In this document: positions 1 through 8,638 of the stretch, piece by piece
Layout of the letters: every line of letters begins with the position of its first letter
Position numbering within the stretch: position 1 is the first letter of the stretch
Assembly: GCA_964619055.1 (NCBI GenBank)
Contig: CAZUDB010000011.1
Location: forward strand, 1-64,000
Reading direction: 5' to 3'
DNA: 64,000 nucleotides
Source: CAYVUM01 sp964619055
GTDB taxonomy: Bacteria; Pseudomonadota; Alphaproteobacteria; Rhodospirillales; Defluviicoccaceae
Position numbers and translations under genes: made by a program
Notes under the pieces: model-generated
Databases searched by the model: none
What the model was told of the DNA's origin: nothing
The model's input: the letters and a program-made list of their open reading frames with translations, nothing else

Positions 1-648
1 GTTGTCCCCGAACTCGAGGCCCTGGTGAGAATGAGCCTTTGCCTCTCGATCGCGGTAGTCGAACGTTCTGTCGGCGTGGCTGGGCGGAACCCGCTTGGCC
101 GCCTCTGCAAAATGCCGAGCCGCCTCGCGGTAGCGCAGACGGGTAAGCGCGAGTTCACCAAGCTGCGCAGCTGTTTCCGCAGCCTTGAGCAATCGTTGCT
201 CCACCGCTGCATCTTCCGCCGCAAGGACCTTCTTCAAAAGCGTTTCGGCGTTGTCGAGCCGGCCGGCCTCCAAAGCCAGCCTAGCATCGTTCTTGAGGCT
301 GGCAATGTCCGGCGGATCGTCAGGACTTGCCGCTACTTGGCCGCGCAGCCGATTGTACTCGGCGGCAACTTCCGCCAGACGACTCGGCTGTTGCTCTACC
401 GGTACATTGGCGTTGCCAATGTCGCGGAAAAAGGCTGAAAGTGCGCCCTCACTCACCTGCAGTTGGTCTTTCAGCGAAGCGATGATTGTCTCTTGCTCTT
501 CGGTGAGTTGTTGGTAGCCCTTAACCGCTGCTTCGACGATGGCACCAATCTGCTCTGGCGGGACTCCGGTAATGATTGTGCTATCGCGGATATCGCCGCC
601 GACGGCGACGCCTCCATGGGTCGCTTCAACCCGTGGCCGGAGGACCAT
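1..648 (-). CDS. TPR-repeat protein, N-terminal part only (runs off the window)
   Basis: This reading frame stays open from an ATG at 648 to base 1, giving the first 216 residues of a longer protein. Residues 12-20 read GGVAVGGDI, followed by DST, a glycine/aspartate turn motif also present in the protein encoded just upstream. Residues 35-80 look like an amphipathic, possibly coiled helix. From about residue 110 there are paired helices rich in Ala, Leu and Glu that fit tetratricopeptide repeats (for example LEAGRLDNAETLLKKVL). TPRs mediate protein-protein contacts; the effector domain, if any, lies outside the window. The ATG sits 6 bases after the upstream stop, so the two genes are probably co-transcribed. 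The TPR call is fairly secure; the biological role is unknown. Confidence 0.7.
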   Translation of the reverse strand, partial: MVLRPRVEATHGGVAVGGDIRDSTIITGVPPEQIGAIVEAAVKGYQQLTEEQETIIASLKDQLQVSEGALSAFFRDIGNANVPVEQQPSRLAEVAAEYNRLRGQVAASPDDPPDIASLKNDARLALEAGRLDNAETLLKKVLAAEDAAVEQRLLKAAETAAQLGELALTRLRYREAARHFAEAAKRVPPSHADRTFDYRDREAKAHSHQGLEFGDN

Positions 649-654
649 GGCCGC

Positions 655-912
655 TTAGCCTTTGGTGTCCGGCGGCGGGGCTGGGTCATCCGCCTTGCCG
701 GTCGGTGGGTGGGTCGTCACGGTGCTTCCGGTCATGTCGCGGCCGACGGCCACGCCGCCACCCTTGGCCGTGACACTAGGATCTCTCCGCAGAAGGACCT
801 TGACCACTGCCCAACCGCCGCCGGCTACGGCGGCAGCCCCGCCGCCAAGCCACGCCAACGTTGTCTGATTCTGCGGTTCGATCAGCCACTCCCAAATGGC
901 CTGCAAGTCCAT
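655..912 (-). CDS. Small single-span membrane protein, unknown function
   Basis: An 85-residue protein with a short Trp-rich N-terminus (AIWEWLIEP), one predicted membrane segment at about residues 18-41 that is rich in Gly, Ala and Val, a basic stop-transfer LRRD, and a polar tail ending in a proline-rich stretch. Residues 51-60 read GGGVAVGRDM followed by GST, which matches the motif at the start of the downstream TPR protein. That shared motif and the 6-base spacing suggest the two proteins act together or derive from one family. No known family is recognised. Expression is inferred only from the coding look of the frame and its neighbour. Confidence 0.55.
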   Translation of the reverse strand: MDLQAIWEWLIEPQNQTTLAWLGGGAAAVAGGGWAVVKVLLRRDPSVTAKGGGVAVGRDMTGSTVTTHPPTGKADDPAPPPDTKG

Positions 913-1059
913 GTCGCCCCCTTACGCAGCACAAAGTCCGATTGACCAATCGTTGCAGTTGTCCAGCCGTTATGCAACTGCGTTGCCGGCGAGACCCATA
1001 CAGCGCTTAGGGCGGCGGGGCGTTGACGGGCGCCACCCATGATCGGCAGAGTGCGCGGC

Positions 1060-1824
1060 ATGTCAGCGACCCTCGCTCAGCTCTATCGCTATCCGGTCAA
1101 GGGCCTGTCCCCGCAGGCGTTGGATGCGACGGACCTCACCGCCGGAGCCGGCCTGCCGGGGGACCGGCGCTATGCGTTGGCCCTGGCCTCCGCCCCGATC
1201 GATCGGGACGATCCGGCGTGGATGCCGAAAACCAACTTCCTGGCATTGATGCGAAACGCCTCCCTGGCCGCCCTCGCCACCGACTATGACGAGGCGGCGG
1301 AGCGCCTGACCATTCGCCAGGGGGGCCAGATCGTGCTGGAGGCGATCCTGAAGGCGCCGGAAGGGCGCGACGCGGTGGAGGCGTTCTTCGCGGCCTACAT
1401 GGGTGGGGAGATCAAGGGCCGGCCGCGGTTGGTGCGGGCCAGGACAGGCGATTTCTTCGGCGACCACTTCGAGCCGGACATCTCCCTCATCAACCTGGCG
1501 TCCGTGCGTGACCTGGAACCGGTGGTCGGCACGTCCGTGGACCCGTTGCGGTTTCGCGGCAACCTCTACATCGACGGGGTGCCGGCCTGGAGCGAGTTGG
1601 AGTGGGTGGACCGCACGCTCACCATCGGCGACGTCCAGATGACTGTTACACAACGGACGGAGCGCTGTGCCGCCACCAACGTGGATCCGGACACGGGTCG
1701 CCGCGACCTGAACATCCCGAAAAGCCTGAACCAGACCTTCGGCCACATCGATTGCGGTATTCAGGCACGCGTGACAGTTTCCGGCCGCATTGCTGTCGGC
1801 CAAACGTTAACGCTCGAAGTCTAA
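1060..1824 (+). CDS. MOSC domain-containing protein (YcbX/mARC-like)
   Basis: A 254-residue protein with an N-terminal beta-barrel MOSC segment (LYRYPVKGL near residue 10) and a C-terminal MOSC core that keeps the conserved Cys at about residue 203 in RTERCAATNVDP. MOSC proteins bind the molybdenum cofactor and family members such as YcbX and mARC reduce N-hydroxylated compounds. The length and the pairing of N-terminal and core halves fit this family, although there is no C-terminal ferredoxin domain, so an external electron donor would be needed. A start 21 bases upstream (1039) is possible; the later ATG is chosen because MSATLAQLYRYPVKG matches how the family begins. It stands alone between two minus-strand genes. 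Confidence 0.85.
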   Translation: MSATLAQLYRYPVKGLSPQALDATDLTAGAGLPGDRRYALALASAPIDRDDPAWMPKTNFLALMRNASLAALATDYDEAAERLTIRQGGQIVLEAILKAPEGRDAVEAFFAAYMGGEIKGRPRLVRARTGDFFGDHFEPDISLINLASVRDLEPVVGTSVDPLRFRGNLYIDGVPAWSELEWVDRTLTIGDVQMTVTQRTERCAATNVDPDTGRRDLNIPKSLNQTFGHIDCGIQARVTVSGRIAVGQTLTLEV

Positions 1825-1920
1825 CCCATGTCTCGTACGCGGCCGATGTGATCAATGGCCCAGGCGAACAGGAGCCTCCTGCCGCGCGAACAGCATCGAC
1901 TTAAAAGCCGGCAGGCTGAC

Positions 1921-2292
1921 TCAGAAGCCGGCGGGCTCGGGCTGCTCGGCCCCGGCAGCGGCGGGGGCTTCCCCAACACCGTCGGCGGGCGCGGGTGGGG
2001 CCTCCTCCGGCTCGCCTTGCCGGTTGCGCTGGACGGACCGATCGGCAAATCCCTCACCGTTCATCACACGATAGTAATGCTCGGCAAACTGAAAGAAACT
2101 CTCGGCAGCGATGATGTCGCCCGCAGACGATGCATCGCGCGCCAGGGCGAGGTACCGGTCGAGAACCTGTTGGGCAGTCCCTCGAATTTTGCCATCCGGA
2201 CCGCTGCTTTCAAACAACTGATGTCGCGGAGTCGGATGACGCTTGCCATTGTTGCGGCTTCGCAGCCGCCTCGGATTTGTGCCGTGTTTCAT
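1921..2292 (-). CDS. DUF4167 domain protein
   Basis: A 123-residue protein matching the alphaproteobacterial DUF4167 family: a basic N-terminus rich in Arg and Asn, then the core with GPDGKIRGTAQQVLDRY, LARDASSAGD and AESFFQFAEHYYRV, then an acidic and proline/alanine-rich tail. Function is not known; the basic N-terminus suggests nucleic acid or ribosome contact, which is inference. The gene is usually found next to prmC and prfA, as here. The ATG at 2292 is chosen because the preceding five residues (from 2307) are not typical of the family. Confidence 0.85.
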   Translation of the reverse strand: MKHGTNPRRLRSRNNGKRHPTPRHQLFESSGPDGKIRGTAQQVLDRYLALARDASSAGDIIAAESFFQFAEHYYRVMNGEGFADRSVQRNRQGEPEEAPPAPADGVGEAPAAAGAEQPEPAGF

Positions 2293-2496
2293 ATCATCCC
2301 TAAGCACTTGCTGAGGGTCGCCCCTACACGCGCTTATCAGGCGCGGATACCGGCATCAGAATTACCTTCAAAGGACCGGCCAACCGCTTGCGAGAGGGAT
2401 CTTGCTTTTTTTGAGTGACCGACGGGCTTGCGAACAAAAACCCTGGCCGCCACAGTCAAAAAGGACAGTAGTCGGGAAACACTTGGTTTCCAAGCT

Positions 2497-3393
2497 TTAT
2501 TTTTCCCCGCTCCGATGGGCCGCGGCCACCACCACGCATCGTGGGTGTCCGGAAAGATCCGCTTTGATTTCAAGGACCTGCAAGCCATTAGCCGCGGCGC
2601 AGGCGGACACGGCCTCCGTCTGGTTGTATGCAATTTCCAGCGCGGCGATGCCTTCGCGATGCAGCAGCCCGGCAAGCGACGGAATCAGTGCCCGGTAGCA
2701 ATCCAAGCCGTCGGCCCCGCCGTCCAGCGCGGCGCGCGGCTCAAAGCGGCTCACCTCCGGCTCCAGCGTGGCCAGGTCGGCGCTCCGGATATAGGGCGGG
2801 TTGCACAGGACCACGTCGAAACGCCCGCGGACCGGTGCCGCCCAGTCGCCCCGGAGAAACTGCGCCCGATCCTGGAGGCCCAAGTGGACCGCATTGGCTT
2901 CCGCCACCGCCAGGGCTTCGGCCGACAGGTCGAGCCCGATACCCGAGGCCAGGGGCCGTTCGCTCAGCACCGCCAGCAAGAGGCAGCCGGAGCCGGTGCC
3001 GAGGTCCAAGACCCGGCCGTGGGCCTGGTCGGGCAGATGCTCCAGGGCCGCTTCCACGACCGTTTCGGAGTCGGGGCGCGGGATCAGGGTCGACGGCGAG
3101 ACGGCGAGGGGAAGGCTCCAAAATTCGCGCATGCCGACGATGTGGGCCATGGGCTCACGGTTGGCGCGACGCCGGACGATGCCGGCCAAGCGGCCTTGCT
3201 CGGCCTCGGTCATGGTCCGATGCGGCTGGGCGAACACCGTCGCCGGGTCGAGGCCGAGGGTGTGGGCGACGAGCAGGCGCGCCTCGAAGCGGGCTTTCGG
3301 CACGCCCGCGGCATCCAACAGGGCCGCCGCCAACTGCACGCCCTCGGCCACCGAGGACGGGCCCGCGGGCGCGTCGCCGGGTGCACCGCTCAC
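2497..3393 (-). CDS. prmC: Release factor glutamine methyltransferase PrmC
   Basis: A 298-residue protein that methylates the Gln of the GGQ motif in release factors, using SAM. It has the N-terminal helical domain that recognises the release factor, the conserved RPDSE at 106-110, the SAM-binding loop LGTGSG at 131-136, and the catalytic NPPY at 198-201 that binds the substrate glutamine. Its start overlaps the end of prfA by 4 bases (ATGA), so it is translationally coupled to its own substrate. Length and motifs are those of the normal family. Confidence 0.96.
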   Translation of the reverse strand: MSGAPGDAPAGPSSVAEGVQLAAALLDAAGVPKARFEARLLVAHTLGLDPATVFAQPHRTMTEAEQGRLAGIVRRRANREPMAHIVGMREFWSLPLAVSPSTLIPRPDSETVVEAALEHLPDQAHGRVLDLGTGSGCLLLAVLSERPLASGIGLDLSAEALAVAEANAVHLGLQDRAQFLRGDWAAPVRGRFDVVLCNPPYIRSADLATLEPEVSRFEPRAALDGGADGLDCYRALIPSLAGLLHREGIAALEIAYNQTEAVSACAAANGLQVLEIKADLSGHPRCVVVAAAHRSGEK

Positions 3394-4463
3394 GCCATTT
3401 CCGCCAGGCGGGCGGCTTCGTCGTCCGCGATCAGGGCATCGATCAGCTCGTCCAAGTCACCGTTCATGACCTGGTCCAGCTTGTACAGGGTCAGGTTGAT
3501 GCGATGGTCGGTGATGCGACCCTGCGGGAAGTTGTAGGTTCGAATCCGCTCCGAGCGATCACCGGAACCCACCTGACCCTTGCGGCTGGCCGCGCGCTCG
3601 GCATCGGTCCTGGACCGTTCCGCCTCATATAGCCGGGCGCGCAGGATCTTCATGGCCTTGGCGCGGTTCTTGTGTTGCGACTTTTCGTCCTGTTGGCTGA
3701 CGACGATGCCGGTCGGCAGGTGGGTGATGCGGACCGCACTGTCGGTGGTGTTCACCGACTGGCCGCCGGGCCCGCTGGCACGGAAGACATCGATGCGGAT
3801 GTCTTTCTCTTCGACGGCGATGTCCACTTCCTCCGCTTCCGGCAGCACGGCCACGGTCGCGGCTGAGGTGTGGATGCGCCCGCTCGACTCCGTTTCCGGC
3901 ACGCGCTGGACGCGGTGGACGCCCGATTCGAACTTCAAGCGCTCGAACACGTTGCGGCCGGTGACGGAGGCGATGGCTTCCTTCAGGCCGCCGATGCCGG
4001 TCTCGCTCATGCTCAGAACTTCCACCTGCCAGCGCTTGGTTTCGGCATAGCGCTGGTACATCCGGACCAGGTCGGCGGCGAACAACGCCGCCTCGTCGCC
4101 GCCGGTGCCGGCCCGCACCTCCAGAATGGCATTGCGCTCATCCGCTTCGTCCCGCGGCAGCAGCAGGCGCTGCAGTTCGCGCTCCAAAACGGGCAGGCGA
4201 TCCTGGACCGAGTCCAATTCCTCGCGGGCCAGTTCCAGCATGTCATCGTCGCCGTCGGGGTCGGCAACCATCGCTTCCAGGTCGCGGCCTTCATCGCGAA
4301 GCGCTTGATAGGCCCGGATGGCATCGACGACGGGGGCCAGCTCCGCATACTCCTTGGACAGACGCACGAAATCGGGCGAGCTGGCCGCCTCGGCGTCGGC
4401 CAGCACCACGGCGAGCTCGTCATAGCGCTCGGCGACTTTCTCCAGCTTTTCGTGCAGCGCCAT
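3390..4463 (-). CDS. prfA: Peptide chain release factor 1
   Basis: A 357-residue class I release factor that terminates translation at UAA and UAG in the ribosomal A site. The GGQ motif that triggers peptidyl-tRNA hydrolysis is at 233-235, and the RF1-type stop-codon recognition tripeptide P-x-T is at 189-191 (PET). The segment around HTSAATVAVLPE is typical of RF1 rather than RF2. It lies 3 bases downstream of the hemA stop and overlaps prmC by 4 bases, so it is part of a translation-linked operon. Confidence 0.97.
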   Translation of the reverse strand: MALHEKLEKVAERYDELAVVLADAEAASSPDFVRLSKEYAELAPVVDAIRAYQALRDEGRDLEAMVADPDGDDDMLELAREELDSVQDRLPVLERELQRLLLPRDEADERNAILEVRAGTGGDEAALFAADLVRMYQRYAETKRWQVEVLSMSETGIGGLKEAIASVTGRNVFERLKFESGVHRVQRVPETESSGRIHTSAATVAVLPEAEEVDIAVEEKDIRIDVFRASGPGGQSVNTTDSAVRITHLPTGIVVSQQDEKSQHKNRAKAMKILRARLYEAERSRTDAERAASRKGQVGSGDRSERIRTYNFPQGRITDHRINLTLYKLDQVMNGDLDELIDALIADDEAARLAEMA

Positions 4464-4466
4464 GCC

Positions 4467-5885
4467 TTAGCCTTGTGTGGTGTCGGAGCCGCGCGGCGGT
4501 GCCGCCGGACCTTGTATTGAGCCTGGATCCTCCCCGAATGCCGGCGCGTTCGGTGCGTCCAGCGCAAACACCCGTTGCAGCGCGCTTGTGATCACGGCCA
4601 GATCGTCGGGGGCCAGCGCCGCGGCGGTTCGTAGCAGTTGCGATGGTTCATGCAACAGCCGGCTTGCCATGAGCCGGGTCGCGCGCTCCGCATTGCCGCC
4701 GCCATCCCGCAGCGCTTCGGCCCGCACCGTTTCGAAACGCTGGCGAAGTGCGGCGATCAGCGGCACCGCAGCCCGCTCAGCCCTTCCTTGGATGTACTGG
4801 GCGACGGCGTCGGCGATGAGGTTTTCCGCGGCTCCGGCGCATTCCTCCCGTTCCGCCCGCCCGGCCGAGGCACGTTCTTCCAAATCGGCCAGCGTGTAGC
4901 GGAAAACCCCGTCCTGATCGTCGGCCGCCGCATCCACATCGCCGGGAAGGGCACCATCGATCAACAGGATCGGTCGATTCCGGCGATGTCGTAGGGCCAC
5001 TTTAAGGTCGCGTGCGGTGATTGCGGGCTGGCGCCGCCCCAGGGCGCAGACGACGATATCGGCGTGCTGCAGGCCGTCCTGCACCGGATCGAATGGAAAC
5101 GCGTGACATGACCAAGTCATGGCCAACCGCTCAGCCCGCGCGGCGTCCGGATGTGTCACGGCTAGGCGTGTCATACCCGCTGCAGCCAGGGCGTCCCGGA
5201 TCATGGCGCTCATCTCGCTCAAGCCCATGAACAGCGCAGAGCATTTGGCCGGTTCACCGTGCAGGTCTCGCACCACGTCGACAGCGGCCTGGGCCATGGA
5301 AACGGGCCTTCGGGCGATCCCGGTTTCGGTCCGAATCCGTTTGGCGACCGCGTAGGCGTCCTGGAACAACGCTTCCAGGGTCGGGCCCATCATGCCGCCG
5401 TCGCCGGAAATGCGATGGCTGGCCTTGACCTGACCCAGGACGTAGGGCTCACCGATTACGACGCTGTCCAGCGACGCGGCGACGCGAAAGACCTGCCGCA
5501 CGGCATCGCTATCGACCAGAGAAAACGTGTGACCGGTGACGTCAACGGATGTCATGCCGGCCTGATCCCCCAGGAATTCTAGTAGTGCTTGGATCAGGCC
5601 ATCGGGCTCGGACGCGGCGGCGACGATTTCAACACGATCGCATGTGGTGATCAGCGCGGCTTCATCCACACCCATCGCACGCAAGCGCTGAAGCGCTGCC
5701 GGCATGGCATGCTCTTCGATCAGAAGTCGGTCCCGCACGGACGTGGACGCAACACGGTGGTTTGCGCCAACGACGACGATCCGGCGGCCCGTCGGCGCCC
5801 AGAGGGTAACTTGCTCAGCTGTGCCGTGAGGCGGGCTGGGCGATATCACCGGAACCACAGGCGTTTCTCGATCCGCATCCGACAT
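4467..5885 (-). CDS. hemA: Glutamyl-tRNA reductase (HemA), variant nucleotide-binding loop
   Basis: A 472-residue protein. Glutamyl-tRNA reductase turns glutamyl-tRNA into glutamate-1-semialdehyde with NADPH, the first committed step of the C5 tetrapyrrole route. The catalytic domain is well kept: GANHRVAS at 40-47, the nucleophile Cys82 in TTCDRVE, and SLDSVVIGEPYVLGQVK at about 137-153. The NADPH domain is less typical: the usual G-A-G-E-M loop reads GLSEM at 220-224, so the middle glycine is Ser, and the usual STGAP-like strand reads ALGRRQPAI. The C-terminal dimerisation helices are present. The ATG at 5885 leaves 8 bases after hisS; an upstream start at 5903 would overlap it. Activity is likely but should not be assumed. 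Confidence 0.85.
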   Translation of the reverse strand: MSDADRETPVVPVISPSPPHGTAEQVTLWAPTGRRIVVVGANHRVASTSVRDRLLIEEHAMPAALQRLRAMGVDEAALITTCDRVEIVAAASEPDGLIQALLEFLGDQAGMTSVDVTGHTFSLVDSDAVRQVFRVAASLDSVVIGEPYVLGQVKASHRISGDGGMMGPTLEALFQDAYAVAKRIRTETGIARRPVSMAQAAVDVVRDLHGEPAKCSALFMGLSEMSAMIRDALAAAGMTRLAVTHPDAARAERLAMTWSCHAFPFDPVQDGLQHADIVVCALGRRQPAITARDLKVALRHRRNRPILLIDGALPGDVDAAADDQDGVFRYTLADLEERASAGRAEREECAGAAENLIADAVAQYIQGRAERAAVPLIAALRQRFETVRAEALRDGGGNAERATRLMASRLLHEPSQLLRTAAALAPDDLAVITSALQRVFALDAPNAPAFGEDPGSIQGPAAPPRGSDTTQG

Positions 5886-5893
5886 GGCCAAGC

Positions 5894-7138
5894 CTATCGC
5901 CATGGGCCGAGATGGTCGATCAGCGCCGACAGGGTAACCTCGTCCTGCGCGCCCGTTTCCATGTCGCGAACGATCACGGCGTCGCGGGCCAGTTCCGCGT
6001 CGCCCATAATGACCGCGGCCTTGGCGCCAAGCTTGTTGGCCCGCTTCAAGCGCTTGCCGAGGGCACCGGAATAGCCGAGTTCGACGGTGAAGCCCGCGCC
6101 GCGGAGCCGATGGGCCAGAACCTGGGCGGCTTGCTGTTGGGCTGCTTCCACAGGGGCGACGACAATCGGCGCTGACCGGCTTGGGGCGTCCGCAATCATC
6201 AAAGACAGCCGCTCAACACCCGCGGCCCATCCAATCCCGGCAACGGCCGGGCCGCCCAACTGCTCGGACAATCCGTCGTAGCGCCCACCGGCCATGACCG
6301 CATTCTGCGCACCGAGCGTGGTTGTGGTGAATTCGAAGGCCGTGTGGCAATAGTAGTCGAGGCCACGCACGAGCCGAGGGTTGATCCGAAATGCCACGCC
6401 GACAGCAGTCAGACCGTCTTGAACCGCGTCAAAATGCGCGCGTGATTGGGCGTTCAAGGCCTCCAGCAAGGACGGCGCGTCGGCCACGACGGCTTGATCG
6501 CCCTCATCTTTGGAATCGAGAACGCGCAACGGGTTGCGCTCAAGCCGCTCCACACTGTCCGGCGACAGGCGGTCGCGATGGTCGCTCAAGTAGTCGACCA
6601 GAACTTGTCGGTAAGCCGCGCGACTTTCGATATCTCCGAGGCTGTTCAACTCCAGCATGACGTGATCCTGAAGGCCAAGTTCCTTAAGAATATCAGCGCC
6701 AAGTGTGATGACATCAACATCGGCTGACGGCTCGTTCGATCCGAGCAGTTCAACGCCGATCTGGTGAAACTGCCGATACCGGCCCTTTTGCGGGCGCTCA
6801 TACCGAAACATGGGCCCCCGGTAAAACAGCTTCACCACACTCTGCTGGACGAGCCCGTTGTCGAGAACGGCCCGCACGACCCCGGCCGTGTTTTCAGGGC
6901 GTAGTGTGAGGGACGTTCCGCCCCGGCTTTCGAAGCTGTACATCTCCTTCGACACGATGTCCGAGGTGTCGCCAAGGGAGCGGGCGAACACCGTCGTTTC
7001 CTCGAAAATGGGGGTCGAGACCTCGTCAAAGCCGTAACGGGCCGCAAGGTCGCATGCCACCTGCTCGATATGGCGCAGACGCCGACACTCGTCCGGAAGA
7101 ATATCGCGGGTGCCGCGAACCGGTTTGAAACTCACCAT
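5894..7138 (-). CDS. hisS: Histidine--tRNA ligase
   Basis: A 414-residue class II aminoacyl-tRNA synthetase that charges tRNA-His. It starts with the typical FKPVRGTRDILP, has motif 2 around residues 106-128 (FYRGPMFRYERPQKGRYRQF), and the histidine-specific loop GLDYYCHTAFEF about two thirds of the way along. The C-terminal alpha/beta anticodon-binding domain follows (APIVVAPVEAAQQQA). It lies 17 bases downstream of ispG on the same strand and 8 bases ahead of hemA. All features are normal for the family. Confidence 0.97.
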   Translation of the reverse strand: MVSFKPVRGTRDILPDECRRLRHIEQVACDLAARYGFDEVSTPIFEETTVFARSLGDTSDIVSKEMYSFESRGGTSLTLRPENTAGVVRAVLDNGLVQQSVVKLFYRGPMFRYERPQKGRYRQFHQIGVELLGSNEPSADVDVITLGADILKELGLQDHVMLELNSLGDIESRAAYRQVLVDYLSDHRDRLSPDSVERLERNPLRVLDSKDEGDQAVVADAPSLLEALNAQSRAHFDAVQDGLTAVGVAFRINPRLVRGLDYYCHTAFEFTTTTLGAQNAVMAGGRYDGLSEQLGGPAVAGIGWAAGVERLSLMIADAPSRSAPIVVAPVEAAQQQAAQVLAHRLRGAGFTVELGYSGALGKRLKRANKLGAKAAVIMGDAELARDAVIVRDMETGAQDEVTLSALIDHLGPWR

Positions 7139-7155
7139 AGAACTTTGAACACTGG

Positions 7156-8451
7156 CTACTGGGCGGCACTCGACGTGGAATCGGTGACCGCGTGATCATT
7201 GCCCCGGCGCACGAACCGGGTCGCGACATAGTCCTCGACGATGTCCTTGAATGCGTCGGCGAGGCCGGGACCGCGGAGTGTCGTGGTCTTGCGGCCGTCG
7301 ATGAAGACGGGCGCCGCCGGCTCCTCGCCGGTGCCGGGCAGCGAAATGCCGATATCCGCGTGTTTGCTCTCGCCGGGACCGTTGACGATGCACCCCATCA
7401 CCGCAACCGACATGGTTTCGACACCATCGTAGTGCTGCCGCCAATCGGGCATCCGGCCGCGTATATACCCCTGGATCTCGCCCGCCAACTCCTGGAACAC
7501 GGTGCTGGTGGTGCGGCCGCATCCCGGGCACGCCGCGACCAACGGAACGAAGGAGCGAAGCCCCATCGTCTGCAGAATCTGTTGAGCGACGATGACTTCT
7601 TCGCTGCGGTCGCCCCCCGGCTCAGGGGTCAAGGACACCCGGATGGTGTCACCGATCCCATCCTGCAGCAGGACAGCCATGCCCGCGGTCGATGCGACGA
7701 TCCCCTTGGACCCCATGCCGGCCTCCGTGAGGCCCAAGTGCAGAGCATGATCCGAACGATCGGCCAGTGCACGATAAACGGCGATCAGCTGCTGAACATC
7801 GCTGACCTTGCACGAGAGAATGATCCGATCACGTCCGAGACCGATTTCCTCGGCCCGCAGGGCACTGTCAACGGCGGAGCGCACCAAGGCCTCGCGCAGA
7901 ACGGCAGCCGAGCTGACCGGCTCCGGACTGGCGGCATTTTCATCCATCAGATGGGCGAGAAGTTCCTGATCGAGACTGCCCCAATTGACCCCGATCCGAA
8001 CGGGGCGCTGATACTTGAGAGCCGTCTCAATCATCATGCCGAACTGGCGGTCCTTCTTGTTCTTGAAGCCGACATTTCCAGGATTGATCCGATATTTGGC
8101 AAGCGCCTCGGCACAGGCCGGATGGTCGGTTAACAACTTGTGGCCGATGTAGTGAAAGTCGCCAACGAGTGGGACCTCACAGCCCGCAGCCGCCAAACGG
8201 TCCCGAATCTTGGGCACGGCCGACGCGGCCTCGGCGCGGTCGACGGTAATCCGCACCAGCTCCGAGCCCGCCTCGGCAAGCACGCGCACTTGCTCCGCCG
8301 TGGCGGCAACATCGGCCGTATCGGTGTTGGTCATGGACTGCACCACAATCGGCGCGTCGCCGCCGACGACCACGTCACCAACACGCACGGCGACGCGTTT
8401 TCGCCGAAGGCCGGCGCCGGATGCCGAAGTCGAGTCACGCTCTATGGACAT
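7156..8451 (-). CDS. ispG: 4-hydroxy-3-methylbut-2-enyl diphosphate synthase
   Basis: A 431-residue iron-sulfur enzyme of the MEP isoprenoid pathway that converts MEcPP to HMBPP. The N-terminal TIM barrel carries VQSMTNTDT near residue 37 and NPGNVG at 123-128. The C-terminal cluster-binding part has Cys308 and Cys311 (CPGC) and Cys353 (MGCIVNGPGE), with Glu361 as the expected fourth ligand. It needs a 4Fe-4S cluster, which the SUF system at the right end of this window could supply. The start is preceded by AAAGGA about 12 bases upstream. Confidence 0.97.
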   Translation of the reverse strand: MSIERDSTSASGAGLRRKRVAVRVGDVVVGGDAPIVVQSMTNTDTADVAATAEQVRVLAEAGSELVRITVDRAEAASAVPKIRDRLAAAGCEVPLVGDFHYIGHKLLTDHPACAEALAKYRINPGNVGFKNKKDRQFGMMIETALKYQRPVRIGVNWGSLDQELLAHLMDENAASPEPVSSAAVLREALVRSAVDSALRAEEIGLGRDRIILSCKVSDVQQLIAVYRALADRSDHALHLGLTEAGMGSKGIVASTAGMAVLLQDGIGDTIRVSLTPEPGGDRSEEVIVAQQILQTMGLRSFVPLVAACPGCGRTTSTVFQELAGEIQGYIRGRMPDWRQHYDGVETMSVAVMGCIVNGPGESKHADIGISLPGTGEEPAAPVFIDGRKTTTLRGPGLADAFKDIVEDYVATRFVRRGNDHAVTDSTSSAAQ

Positions 8452-8638
8452 GGTGGCTTTGATCCTTTGGGCCGATCCGCACGCCGGGCGCGGCCATCAA
8501 TCGGGTTTTTGCCGTAGCCAGGTGATCGTGGTCAATGGCCGATCGGCCGATGACGCCTCTGGACATCTCCGATCACGGCCGGCATGCGAGGGAAAAATGC
8601 CGCGTGGTCGCAACCACAGCGTGAGCTCCGCTGCAGGC

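Noticed and set aside
1063..1803. Long open frame on the minus strand opposite the MOSC gene
   Set aside because: His/Arg-rich, no domain, fully antisense to a well-supported gene.
2428..3537. Long open frame on the plus strand (369 codons)
   Set aside because: It lies opposite prmC and part of prfA, has biased composition without any domain, and is a by-product of high GC content.
3537..3547. GGTTCGAATCC, identical to a tRNA T-loop core
   Set aside because: It lies inside prfA, in frame with normal RF1 sequence, and no acceptor or anticodon stem can be drawn around it.
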